Shown here: positions 11,212 to 22,957 of the stretch, piece after piece
Layout of the letters: each line of letters opens with the position of its first letter
Position numbering within the stretch: position 1 is the first letter of the stretch
Assembly: GCA_003049485.1 (NCBI GenBank)
Contig: PYST01000030.1
Location: 69,164 to 133,163 of the forward strand
DNA: 64,000 nt
From: Ophioceras dolichostomum
Lineage: Eukaryota; Ascomycota; Sordariomycetes; Magnaporthales; Ophioceraceae
Direction: 5' to 3'
The notes under the pieces: generated by a model
Told to the model about the DNA's origin: nothing
Databases searched by the model: none
The model's input: only the letters and a program-made list of their open reading frames with translations
Made by a program: the position numbers and the translations under genes

Positions 11212-14200
11212 GTTGCGATGTCGATGCTGGCCTCGACCGACGCGTCCATGATACTCGATATTGGATATTGCTGCTTTGTGTTGTTAAAGCTGCGTTACAT
11301 TGGGGCAACTAAGCTGGCTGGCTGGGCCAGAGAGCGACTTGCCGGGAAAACGGTCACGATGTTGCTGCACAGTACAAGACGCTGCAGACAGAGAATGAGA
11401 TGCGTCAAAGCCAAGCCTGCCCGTCCCCCTGCTCTGGAACTACCAACCTAGATACGGAGATACAAGTCCGTTTCGTGTCTTACGGAAGGGTACTTCCTGT
11501 TGTTCACAGTCTCCTGGTCACTCCGGATAAGCGCATGTGGGGTTGACACGTAACAACTTCCCAAGTGCCCCGACACGTTCCCCCAAGTCCCAGCGCATTT
11601 TGAGTTTCGCCATCGTGATCGACTTACAGTGTTTGTCAAGTCATCGACGTTTTTGAACCTCACCTGTTAGCTTGGAGCAGACAGAAAATGCGGGGAGCGC
11701 ACCTGGTGACGATAGCATTTATGTTGGCATGTTGACCGATGTGAGTCGTTACCGGGCAGCAGGAGCCACGATGCGGAAGCTTCTGCTGCAGTCCTTTTTC
11801 ACTCAAGCCTATCATGCCGGAGCAAACGACCTGTGAGGTGTGCTATACGTGTAAGAAATGGGGGCGACGGGTAGAAAAATTGAAATAAAAAAATACCGCG
11901 TTGCGGGAATCTGGTCCCGTTACAACACTTCCGAGCTGGGCTGTGTTCGACTCACATTTCGAACATACGGAAAGGTACCTCACGCAGCCCACCGAACAGT
12001 AGATAAATTTGGCAGAAAGCGGGTGGGCTGACGGCTGAGGCCGATATGGAGGCGGTACTTTTCAATAAAGGGGCCTCCTCGCCGTTCGAAATTTCCACCT
12101 CCTCGCTGCCTTGCGTCCCTTCTGCAGTCTTGCCTGGCTTGTGCAGAATTACAGATGCGTTACAGCTTCAGGAAACCAGAAATGAGCAGGGAGCGGGCGG
12201 GAGTATGTAGGTTGAGATCTGATTGTTGAGATCAGTAACAAACACCGCCGCCCACAGCCTTCCAGGCTTCTCATACACCTAATACAACTAATACACAACC
12301 CACCCACACTTATACAGTCGGTCTGCACAGTGTGCCCGTGCAGCTCGCGCCTGCGAGAAGCCCCGAAAGTAGCGTGACTGACGAAAATGCTCCTCAAAAT
12401 CGCGGCGGCGTGCGAAGCGTGGAGAAACGCAACACGAAAATGAATGATGGGGTCGCGATCTGGCTCAGGCGACCTGTTGATAATGACCTCAGCCATCTTG
12501 CGTGCTTCCTTCCCTTCCAGCTCCGATCTGATCAAAACAAAAGGAAAAATTTGATGGTGGTGTGCTTGCCGATTGTGGCATTGTGGCGAGCTTTTTGCAG
12601 AATCTCGTCAAAAGGTTCGCACTTTCCCGCGGACCGGTCCTGGATCGGAGCGAAGGTGTGGTGGGAAGGTCATTTCCTAATTCTTGTTAGCCCGCCAAAG
12701 CGTGACTCTGAGTCTCGCCACCACAGCCGCGGGCCTTCACTAACACCCAGAGATTTCGGACAAGTTCCTTCTTTTTCTCTTGATGGAACGTAGTGATTCA
12801 TTCCAGCTGGCCAGCTGGACCTGAACTTCCCGGACAAATTCAAGAAGCAAAGAAAAAAGGCAACCAGTGGAGGATGGATGAGCAAGTCCGGAAGTTACAC
12901 ACAAGAAAGCCTCGTTGTACTGTGGTAGCTTTAACCCCCTTTCTCCAGATTACAGGGCACTTCGCCCTCAAGTGTGCTGAATGGTGGAGGATGGCCGACA
13001 GTGGCGGAGGCCAGCAGGACACCAATGAGACACAGACAGACACTTGAAGTCGCGACTCCCAGACTCAAGGCTGCGTGCTTGTAGTATTACCACTATGCCA
13101 CGATTCACCTAGAAGATGGTTTGATATAGCTCCTGAGCTTCATAAGTTCATGCCCAACACCACGTACGGGATTATCTTCCATCCACCTGCCGTTCAAGCA
13201 AGAGGAAAGAAGCCGAGTCGGCATGATGTGAGTCTACCATCTCGGGAAGGGGGAGCTGCGATGCATCAAGACCGTCATTCATTCCCTCTTGTTGATAGGG
13301 CCAGAGTTCTTTGGGCTGCATTGCCATCACGCTAGTCCTGATACAGCAGTACACTGTGGACGTGGCACGGTGCTAAGACATCCCATACAGGGGGGGGTGC
13401 AGTTGGCTGGGTGCAGCCAGTCTCCCTGCTGAGTGGTGAATGGCCACACTCTCGGGCTGGGGGGGCGGGTCGCCCAATCGTAGCCCCTGGATTTTGAGCG
13501 GTTGCTGGGTCCAGCTTTCCTCAGTCTCCCACATCCCAAGTCCGGTGCTTCCTTGGGAGAAGCTGTGGAGGACGGGTACTGTGAAGTGTATGGAGCGTGT
13601 AGCTGTTAGTGACAACATGGTTCAAAACTCCCCCAGCGCCCGCGACTGCGTCTCCCTGATTCAGACCCTCTTCCCTCCCCTCATCGAACCGCCACGATGT
13701 TCGATTACACCCTTTGAACGTGGAAGCGACTCTTCGCAGTCTGCTTGGAAGAAACAGAAAGAAAGGGGAAAACAACAAGCCTTTGATTTCTGCTTTCACT
13801 TCGATTCTCTGTTCCAATTCTGTTTTTATTCTAGCGACCTACATTTTCGACCCTGTTTCCTGTCTGTTGTTGTTCTCTGCCTGCCAGGTGTCCGCACCGT
13901 TTTCTCCTTCTCTCTGCCACCCCCGTGGCACCTCTCCTTTGTTCCCTGGACCCCCGTTGCCGTCCTTTGCTGGTCGGTTTGTCGCGTCCATCCTCACTCC
14001 ACCTGCACGGGGCTCGCGGCGAAGAAGCACCAACCTTTCGCACTCACGACTCGCATTCGACCTTTGTCTTTCGCCGGTGTTCTTTATGGAAAACAATAAA
14101 AAATAAAAAAAAGAGCAAAAGGGAAAGGAAAAATACACGCAAAGGGAAAAAGGAGGGTTAGTGACTTTGGGTATGTTCCGACAACAGTCATACACAGGGC

Positions 14201-15110
14201 AGCTCTTGCCTGGGCTGGCTCTGGCTCACAGCCCGTTTTTTTCTTTTTGCGTCACCCCCGCCCCGTCACTCGCCACAATTTTTCTGGGCCACCACTTTCA
14301 GGCTCCCGCCCGGCACTGTCATACCACCGCCAGTTGGAGCCACCTGTCCCAGCACCCAAGCAACCAAGATCGCACCCCCCAGCGCTTCCCCCGTCTACCT
14401 CCTACCCAACCTAATAGCATCCACCCTCGTCGCCCCGTCCATCGTCCCCGTGCCCAGCCAGTCAGTCCAGCCAGCGGCAATGGTCGGTCCCCGATCTCGC
14501 CACTCACTCTAACGTTAACATTGCCCATGAATACTATCAGCCCTGGTTAAGTGCTCAAAGAGTCATCGCCCCGGAGAACACTACCGACTAAGACAAGACT
14601 ACCCAAGACTTTGCCAACCGTAGGTTACCTAAACCTCGCCCCTGAAGACACTCTGCAGAACAGTCACCCAAAGCACACGAACCACACGAGAGAGCCGGAG
14701 CCGGGGGCTAACTGACTTGGTTAAAGAGACACGCTCGCGGCCACTCGTCGAAGCCCAGCAGTCTCCAGCCAGTCCAGTAAGAGAAGGCCCGCCAACAGCC
14801 GACCACCGTCGCCAACCGCCAACAAGGACAAAGGCACAATAACAACAACTCTGAAAAACAGCAGCTGACTATCCATTGACCACCAGCAGCAGCCCAGGGC
14901 AGAGCAACCAACACCGGCCACCCATCTGGGTCCTGTACCTGCATTGCCTGGAGTGCGGCAAGTCAACGACAAGTCAACGACACGGGCACCTTCCCGTGTG
15001 GCCTCGTCGCATTCCACTGCCTCCCGACAAATCGCCCCGGCCGTTGTTCACCGTTCACATTCACACACCCACCCCCCTTCGACCGCCTCCTCTCCACTCT
15101 TGCCTTCTTC

Positions 15111-15155
15111 ATGGTTCACTGTGACCACCAGTTCGATTTGATGCTTCACCACTGA
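15111..15155 (+). promoter_or_regulatory. Candidate uORF 1 in the cyclin 5' leader (14 codons)
   Basis: An ATG at 15111 opens a 14-codon frame that ends in TGA at 15153-15155, about 440 bp before the cyclin start. Whether it lies in the mRNA depends on the transcription start, which I cannot see. The CT-rich tract that usually marks fungal leaders begins just after it (about 15175). Confidence 0.35.
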
Positions 15156-15242
15156 GTTCGCCGTATAATTCTTTCAACCTCTCCACTCCTTCTTCGTCTC
15201 TTCTTCTCTTCTCCTTCCTCCCATCTCCACTCACGCCTTACG

Positions 15243-15344
15243 ATGCCTCTTGCGAACAACGTGTTTACTCCAGTCGCCGCCATCTCCGCTTCGTTCACCG
15301 GTTCCGTCATTCGTGAAAAGTCGGCCTCGGACGTCCTCGTCTAG
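15243..15344 (+). promoter_or_regulatory. Candidate uORF 2 in the cyclin 5' leader (33 codons)
   Basis: ATG 15243 opens a 33-codon frame beginning MPLANNVFTP and ending in TAG at 15342-15344. It lies just downstream of a strong CT-rich tract (15175-15235), a position expected to be transcribed as 5' leader. It does not overlap the main start at 15592. An upstream ORF of this size would normally reduce initiation at the main ATG; the regulatory effect is inference. Confidence 0.45.
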
Positions 15345-15415
15345 GCCTTCTTTCCCTCCTCGAAAACTCCCCCCTACTTCAGCTCTGCGACAACAGGAGG
15401 CGCCACTCGTCCCCC

Positions 15416-15454
15416 ATGTTGTTGTCGTCTGTTGCCGGGCTTGCTTCTCGATAG
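15416..15454 (+). promoter_or_regulatory. Candidate uORF 3 in the cyclin 5' leader (12 codons)
   Basis: ATG 15416 opens a 12-codon frame ending in TAG at 15452-15454, 137 bp before the main ATG. With the two upstream frames it makes the leader unusually ATG-rich. Confidence 0.4.
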
Positions 15455-15591
15455 GTTCACGATCCGGCTTATAGCTCAACGGTTCACCGGTTTACACGGC
15501 TTGGCGGCGACTGGAGGTAGCGATTCTCGGTACTACCTGAACTGGACGTCTCACCCTCCACCGCCAAAATATCTCCCGAACAACATACAAG

Positions 15592-18071
15592 ATGAGGGTC
15601 GACGACTCGACTTCGCCCTCGATCCACCAATATTCTTCGGGCTCGCTGTATTCAAATGCGGCGACTACCCACCACCACTCCTCTTACGACCACCACAACA
15701 ACCACACTTATGGTTCGTCGCTAGCGACCTTGGCCTCAGCCTCGTCGACTTCAGTTTCATCGGACTCCAGCACACAGTCGGAGGAGTTTTCGCAAAGCTC
15801 ATCCATCTCTGCGCCGTTGTCCGTCGACTCCGACTCCTGTGATTCGTATCGCCGCACAGTCCTCGAGCCCACTCGGTCGCAAACATGCAATCTTCCCACA
15901 GAGACCAGCTCTCAGTTCTCTAGCTGGTGGAGAAAACAGCAGAACCCGAACCCGAACCCGAACCCAAACCCGCTGTTTCGGCCCCTACATGTCGAAATCC
16001 CGGTGCCCCCGGAACAGAGACAGCACCCGCGACGATCGAGCAGCTGCTCGACCACGCGTTCTGGATGCCCGCCCACGCTTGTGCGCCAAGCTGACCGAAA
16101 GGTCAACTTCGTTGATAATCTCGTTGGTAAGCTAGTACAACCTGCCACTGACACCACCCTCTCTTCTGTGCCAGTGACCACACAGACCACACGGACTACA
16201 CAGACGACACAGAATGGAACAGAGCCGAAAGAAACGACACGCAATGCCATTGGCAATGACCTCGCAGTTGATCATCTTACTCATCTCCTCCCTTTTTTAC
16301 TTTCTCTTCAGACTCAGCGACCCAAATCGTGGAGGCAATCTGGCCGACGTCTTCTGTGCTCTGCCGCAACGAGACCAGCAACAGCGTACTGCCGCTGCGG
16401 ACCTTCATCCAGGAGACGCTTCGCAGGTCGCGCACAAGCTACTCGACTCTCCAGGTCGCTCTCTACTACCTGATCCTCGTAAAGCCGCATGTTCCTGAGC
16501 ATGACTTCACGATGGAGCAGCCCGAGGACTGCCACGCTAGTCGGGTTCTGCAGTGCGGCCGTCGCATGTTCCTTGCGGCGCTCATTCTCGCCTCCAAGTA
16601 CCTGCAGGATCGCAACTACTCGGCCCGCGCCTGGAGCAAGATCTCGGGATTGGCCACTCAGGAGATCAACCAGAACGAGATGGCGTTCCTGCTCGCCGTC
16701 AATTGGGAACTCCATGTAACGAACGAGATCTACACGCGGTGGACCGAATGCGTCATGAAGTTCACCCCGCCACAGCCTCCATCACCTGGCAGTCCCGCTG
16801 CCCAGCGTCTGTTCGAGCGCCAGTGCGAGGACTTCCGCAGCCTTGTGCTCAAGCTCACCCCTGGACTGGAGAATGTCGAGCACCTGGTGGCGCCTTCGTC
16901 TCCCTCCAAGGCCCAGCCGCATCTGCTTCGGGACTTCGCGGTGGCTTCGTCGCCTCGTTCGCTATTCTCGTCTTCTCCTCCCGCGGACCGGCCCTGCACG
17001 TTCGGCGCCAGCGACGTGGCCGATGTCACAATCACCTCTGCCACCCCGCCACGGCCCTTCTGCACGAGCACCCCGATGGTTATGGAGCCAAGCCCAGCTT
17101 CTGTATATACGCCTGGTCGACTGGCACCCGCCCTCGGTCTGCTCCCAACCCCGCGTCTGACCCCTCAAAGCGCAACCGGATTCAGCACTCCTGCCGTGAG
17201 TGCTGCGTCCTACCTCCTCAAAGGCCCTGCCATGGGCCTCGCCATGGCCCAGGCCTCTACCGCCAATGCCGCCCACACCCTCGACAGATGGTCCTCGGCC
17301 TCCTTGATGACCTCGTCCCCCCAGAGCTACTTCCCGCCCACGCGCCGCTCGTCCCTCGCGAACTCGATCTCGACCGCGTCTTCGCCTGAGTCGATGGTTT
17401 CGGACTCGTCCCGGACCTCGCGCTCCTCCTCGATCTCTTCTGCTTCGTCTCTGGCTAGCGCGCCGTCTTCCAGCCTCAAGCTGGACGTACAGGCGCGATG
17501 CCGATATGCGAAGCTGTGCAGTGAGAGGTTCAGCCTGAGGCCCACCATCATCGCTTCGGTCCCTGAGGACTACGAAGAGAACAACAGCTGCGCCGTCACG
17601 TCTTCGCCCGAACCCTACACCGGCCCGGTGGGCAAGGATTCTTGCGAGATGGACGACAACGATGCCGCGCGAGCCCTTCAAGATCTGCACAACTACCGCA
17701 TGTCGTCGCAGATGAGCGCCCCGGCTGCTCCCCCACAGGTTGAGCGGCCGCGGCTGGGCTCCAAGCGCAGCCGGCCCCTGTCGATCGACAACGGCCTCCA
17801 AGACAACGTTAGGGACCTGCTCAAGGAGGGTCTGCCGAAGGTGGACCGGCTCCCAGGCCCGGTGGCCCCTGCCGCCTGGCCGGACACGTTGGTGCGGTCG
17901 AGCTTTGGGCCCTACGCCCCCGAGCAAGTCCCCGTCAGGCCGGCCCTTAAGAGCGGCCGCAAGCGAGTCTGCTGCTCTACCGAAGCCGCCCAACAATTCC
18001 CGATCCCGGCTATGCACCCTGCGGTCGGAGGTATGGGCGGCCCAGGAATGTGGGATGGAATTCTGAACTAA
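15592..18071 (+). CDS. pclA: Pho85-type cyclin, Pcl1/PclA family
   Basis: Cyclins of this family bind the Pho85/PhoA CDK and act in G1 progression and developmental control (family knowledge). Model: exons 15592-16126 and 16312-18071, intron 16127-16311 (185 nt), 764 aa. The splice joins VNFVDNLV to DSATQIVEAIWP, giving an uninterrupted family sequence. The N-terminal 170 residues are Ser/Thr/His/Gln-rich and disordered, including an Asn-Pro run encoded by AACCCG repeats (15943-15972). The cyclin fold follows (about 175-310), with the strongly conserved block LPLRTFIQETLRRSRTSYST, then LQVALYYLILVKPH, and later LILASKYLQDRNYSARAWSK. The C-terminal ~450 residues are Ser/Pro-rich with many S/T-P sites, consistent with phosphorylation, and contain no second domain I recognise. 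The leader carries candidate uORFs. Confidence 0.9.
15943..15972 (+). repeat. (AACCCG)n hexamer encoding an Asn-Pro run
   Basis: Five near-perfect AACCCG units lie within the first cyclin exon and encode alternating Asn and Pro. The repeat is in phase with the codons, so unit gain or loss would keep the frame. Confidence 0.85.
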
Positions 18072-18543
18072 TCATCCGTTATCCCCCCCGAGAATATCCA
18101 GCCACATCCGACCGCACACAACCAAATCACCCAAACCAATTGGCGTCAAGTCCCTCTCTATCTTCATCACCATCATCCTTTACATGACGACCAACACAGC
18201 TCACACACACAAACCGAGCCAACCATGTGACAGTATACTACTTTCCTTTTGCTTCTTTTTTTTTCCCTTTGTCATCTTCAACACATTTCATCTGCGACGG
18301 CGCGGTAAAGAGCAGAAAGACACGGGGATTTGACCTCCATTTCCCCTGGTGGTTGCTTTTCATTTTTGAGATACCAAACCATCGACACACACCCGTTTTT
18401 TCCCCCCTGTCTATTTTTTGGGGAAGTAATAGATTATTGCTCAAAAACCAAAACCGAAAACTGCCGGTTAATGGGGCTGGCCGGGAAGTGGGAAGGAAGG
18501 AGGAAAAGCGAAAGGCTTTTTTTGTCGTTGCTTTATTGCTCTT

Positions 18544-18564
18544 CACACACACACACACACACAC
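18544..18564. repeat. (CA)n microsatellite
   Basis: About ten CA dinucleotides occur in the 3' flank of the cyclin gene. Confidence 0.85.
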
Positions 18565-20344
18565 GCACTTTTTTCCCTCTTACTCTCTTTATAGTTCTTA
18601 TCGTTTCCGCTGAGTTCCTAACTCACAATCAAATGCATGGTACACGGGGTGTCTTTGGGGTTTGGTGTCTTTTATATTTACCAGCCAAGGCATAGGCAGG
18701 TTTATTCGGGGATGCAACATCCAAAGTTGGAGGGCAGTTCTAGGGAATGGTTAAGGGGAGGCGCAGGAAGGAAGTGGGTGATGAAAGGAGACGAAGGAAG
18801 GAAGGGGGAGCGAGAGCGAGAGCAAAGAAGTAGAAACGGTCCTGCCTCGTCGACTGGCGCTCTCTTGTGTACGATTTTTATGAGGTGCGAGAGAAGGAGC
18901 AGAGAGTTGGCCAGGAGAGGGGTTGTCGATATTTTTTACAGCCTTGCTGCTTGCTTGTTGTTCGAGTATCTTACCAGTTGCGCAAAGTCTGCTGCAACCA
19001 CACACACACACAGATTTTTGGCACACTGGCACTAACTGCTACACCTACCTACAAACATAAGTCGGTGTTTGGAGAGTCTCTTGTTTCTTTTGCTTTGTTC
19101 GTGTTGTTTCTGTCTCTGATTGGCAGAGACGCCGTCCGTCCGTTTACAACGGCGGCTTCGGACCGGCCGGACTGCCTGGCTTTTTGCTTCCCTCGTGTCG
19201 TGACGACAAGAGAAGAAAAGCCGGAAGGGATCAAGATCAGAACTCCGTCAAAGAGAGAGCAAGGAAGGACGAGATTCTGACAGGGTTAGGTGGAGGGATG
19301 GATCAGGCAGGGGGTGGGACTTATTGGTGACCACACACATCCGGTTGAGGTGGACTGGCAAGGCAGAGCAGAGAGAGAGAGACTTGACCCCGCTCCGTGA
19401 AGCTATTCCGGAGACGACGCCTTGTTTCCTCCTTGCTTTTTGCCTCCTCTTCCCTTGGAGTGAGTGGGAGAAGTGAACAACATCGGCCGGAAGGTCGTTG
19501 TGACACACACACAACCAAGACAAAACAGACAGACACATACTTTTGCTACACCTGAACGGCCGTCGACTGACCGAAGAAAGTCAAGTCGGCGGCAGATGCT
19601 TACCCGGTAAAAATCACTTACCAAACTTTTTTTAGCGCAGGTATTAACACATTTCTCTTTTTCTTCGTTCCAAGATGATGCTCTCGCTCTCGCTGCGTCC
19701 CATCCGTCTATCCTCGCTCGCTGCCTATTGCTTGCTTGCTTGTCTGCTCGCTGCCAGCTGGATACCAAGACCGCCGAAGTGCCAAGCTACAAAGAGAAGA
19801 AAGAGCTCGAAATATCTCTCGTCCGGTGACTCTCCCGGTCGTGAGATTTTGTTGACCGCTCGGCCGATTGGTGATCCCAGCCCGGCATGGCGACAAAGAG
19901 CGACAAAAGAGACCAGCTGACCAGCTGACATCTTTTTTCTCTCTCCTCGGCTTAATTATTTCTCAGCTCACTCTCATCTCTGTCGACTCAACTTAACTGT
20001 TAGCTCCCACCATACTGTCTTCGGCACAGAGCGGATCCGCACCCCGAAACCACGCGCTCTCTTCAATCAATTTTTTCTTCTTCTCTTTGTTATTCAATCA
20101 TATGTCTATCTTCATATTTAAAAGGTACTAACATTCATTCGGCAGCATTCGGCCATGATGCCGTCGCCCGAGGCGTGCGTGATTTCCAAGCTGCTGTTTG
20201 GCAGGGGGGTGCGTGGGTGTGGGGTGTGGGTGCATGTTTGGGATGGAGGCACGGCCGAGTGACTCACTCATAAGTCCTATCACGGAGGCCGACCACCACC
20301 ACGACCACAACCACCAGCGCGCACTGCGCAGCCAGCGGCAGACC

Positions 20345-20382
20345 GCCAGCCAGCCCAGCCAGCCAGCCCAGCCAGCCAGCCC
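20345..20382. repeat. CCAGC/CCAGCC-rich tandem repeat
   Basis: Irregular tandem units of CCAGC and CCAGCC occur in intergenic DNA with no supported coding frame. Confidence 0.75.
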
Positions 20383-22957
20383 ACAAGTCTCCTCACACAT
20401 CGGTATTCTTGGTCGCGCTAACAGCAGGTTTCTGGTTTTGATTGAAGGAAAACTGGATGCTGGCACTGACCACGCTCACTCTAATGCACGATCAGGATCT
20501 GTCGTGGCGTGCGTGAATTCACGTGGGTTACCACCACCCCAACTACTAGAGGTAGCCTACCCAGCCTACCAGACGCGCTAAATAACACGACCAGGACTGG
20601 CCGAGTGGCCTCCTCTCCTCCAATCCGGAGGGTCTCCCCCTCGGTGATGAAGATGGGGTCCGTTCAACTAACATACAGAGGGGAAGTCCCCTGTGCGCAA
20701 AACGGCGTGTCTATTGCGCGAGAGATTCACGGGGGATACCTGTCACCCGTTATGGTACTTATATCGCATTTCCAAAACCAAAACCCCTGCCCCCGAGATG
20801 AGATGCCCCAGCCCAGTCAAGTCAGCGGATATCGCTTGCTTGCCACGTTGGGCGGCGTCTCCTGTCCTGCTTGCTCCACCCCTGTCCATTATCGTGACAG
20901 CTCCGTTTTACCCTCGTCGCCCTCCGACGAACGCTCTGCGTCATAGTAGGCTCTCGTTCCTTCGTTCCGTTTCGTGACCTTCATGGGAGGCAGGTCGGGT
21001 AGGTGCGTTCACGCGGGATGGGTCGGGATACACCTAAAAACCTTTGTTCGGCGTGACGGAGCAAATGAAACGGGACCTCTTGCCTGTCCGTCCTGCTCCT
21101 CCCGCTGACACGTTGACACGAGACAAGCGCCTCGACACTCAAACGCCTTTCCAGATTTCGTCAGCCAGCCAGCCCAGCCAGTCCACTACGAGTCCACTAC
21201 CGAGCAGGCAGATGAAGCGGACGAAGCAGCACTCATCACCAGGATTAGCACCTCCCCTGACTATCAACGGACAGATGGAGCGTGAAGTAACGCAGTGGAC
21301 ATCGGTAACACGTACCCGAAGAGCCAAGAGGGCGTCATCGACAAGTCCGCAGGTTGGCTAAGGAGGCAAGTAAGAAAGTGGTTGGCCAGAGCTTAAGCAA
21401 AGAGAGAGGAATCATGGGAGCTTGGCTCGGCTGGATCGGACATCCACATCGCCTCGCTCACCTGATAAAGTTGTCCTCATGATGGTTCACGATGAGTCGA
21501 ACGCCGATCCACGAAGCCGCCCGCGCCCTCAATAGATCCCGCCATGCCGCATCGCCCCCACCAACTGGGTATTCCCCTCTCTTGTGGTCATCCAAGGGTT
21601 CCTGGTTCTGGTTTGCGGATGGAAGGGGGGAGGCGAGACACAACTGGCTGGCTACGGCTGAGCCTGGCGCGTAACGGGTATGTGATTCTTCCGGCTCTTC
21701 CGGGGGCACTGGCTTCGCGCTGCTTGCCTCCCTCTGCGATACACACGGGGAGTCAGCAGTGGACGGACTTCGCTTAGGGACTGTGGTGCAGCCGATGGGG
21801 AGAAGAGTGCAACTCAGGGGGGAAGAGCGCGCTTTCACTCGCGACCGCGAGACACAAGTCCTGTGAGTAGTCTGACGAACTCCTCCACCAGGATGCTATG
21901 GCTTCCTTTCTGAGTACCAATAACTGCGCCGGTACGGATGATGGAGGATTGGGTCGTCGCCAAGGGCTTCCTCTACTGGTGTCACTCCCCCAAGTCTCCC
22001 GTTCAGCCAGTCGTCATGCTCCAACGTGTATCTTCCCTGCTCCGTCGGCCAGATGTGGTACGCTGCTCCCCTGGATCCATCTCGTCAGCATATCCAGGAA
22101 GAAGGTAGGCTTCTTGGACATGCATACACAGATGTAGGCAGTAGCTGGATCGTGGGTTCATTGGAGGTCTGGGAAGTGAGAGAATCTGGCTCCTCAGCCG
22201 TCACCAATCATCCCTTCGTCCAATTTCGGTATCATGACGGCGAGCAGCAGTCTTTTTTGCCCTAATGCAAGCCTGCAGACGCTGCCTGCTGCTTGTTTCC
22301 CTGCACATTTGCACCTAAAATACCTCCGACGGCCGGATGAGTAACCGGCCGGCGAGCCCAATTCGGCTCGGCGAGCATGAGGGGCGGGGAGGAAAGGTTT
22401 TCTCCTGTCCGATGAGCCCGACGGTGATGACACCGCGGGCAGAGAAGATAAGACTAGAACGCGATCTGATTAAGTTCTCTCATGGTAACTACCTAGACGC
22501 CTAGCTCGAAAAAAGAAAGAAGCCTAACTAGGTAGGAAGAGGTGCCCGATGTGTTCAGGATATCTCCAGCCACGTGCGTGTCCGAGGCGTTTGAGAGGAG
22601 GTAAACGCCCGCGAACTCAAACTGCTGCCAATATCTGCCCACTCCGGGAGTGCCGGTCACTTGCTTACCGGCCCTTCAAAGTTCTCCTCCTGAAGTCCAC
22701 CGAGAGAAACTGCCAATGAAATAGAAAAAGACAGACGCCCGTGTCGAGATCTCACCATCTCGATGAGGGAAAACCTGCGAAACAGCAAACCGAAACAAGT
22801 GCACATGCTTGAGTTGAGTGAGTGGAGAGACGGGCTCCAAATCAACGCCCGTGGTCGACACAAAGGTAGACAAGCGAGGAATGGCCGAAGGATGAGCGGG
22901 GGTGGCTGGGGACATCACCTCCCAAAATCCAACTCCGAGCTCCAGGCTATCCGCTGT

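Larger units (their letters stand above)
3483..15110. other. 11.6-kb stretch with no supported gene
   Basis: Between MRS2 and the cyclin leader I find only short, unconserved frames of up to about 220 codons. None has a recognisable domain, a believable start context and splice signals. The DNA is less GC-rich than the genes and is rich in simple sequence: a GA/GT tract after MRS2, GAT repeats near 6572, GGCA repeats near 7496, a 28-bp tandem duplication at 8954-9008 and a CTG run near 11192. CCTACCTAGG-like words also recur. Part of the right end is probably promoter and 5' leader of the cyclin gene. Missed short multi-exon genes or non-coding RNAs cannot be excluded without transcript data. 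Confidence 0.5.
18072..22957. other. 4.9-kb interval between cyclin and helicase, no supported gene
   Basis: The left part is the cyclin 3' flank, with T-rich tracts and a CA microsatellite at 18544-18564. The rest shows only short frames without domains. A GCCAGCC-type repeat lies at 20345-20382. A minus-strand frame at 21458-21838 ends in a good-looking donor but has no recognisable domain or convincing partner exon. The right end holds the 3' flank of the minus-strand helicase. Confidence 0.5.

Noticed and set aside
16962..18017. 351-codon minus-strand frame opposite the cyclin
   Set aside because: It is an antisense shadow; Arg/Gly/Ala-rich with no domain.
19675..19920. 81-codon frame with a hydrophobic, signal-peptide-like N-terminus
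   Set aside because: The sequence is built from Leu/Ser/Ala codons in repeat-like CTCG/TTGC words, with no Cys pattern, no conserved tail and no promoter features.
20585..20680. A-box-like TGGCCGAGTGG as in tRNA-Ser/Leu
   Set aside because: No B box at a workable distance and no acceptor-stem pairing.
21458..21838. Minus-strand 126-codon frame ending at a good donor (CAG|GTGAGC)
   Set aside because: No recognisable domain and no convincing next exon, and no bias or conservation I can point to. It could be an exon, but the support is too thin.
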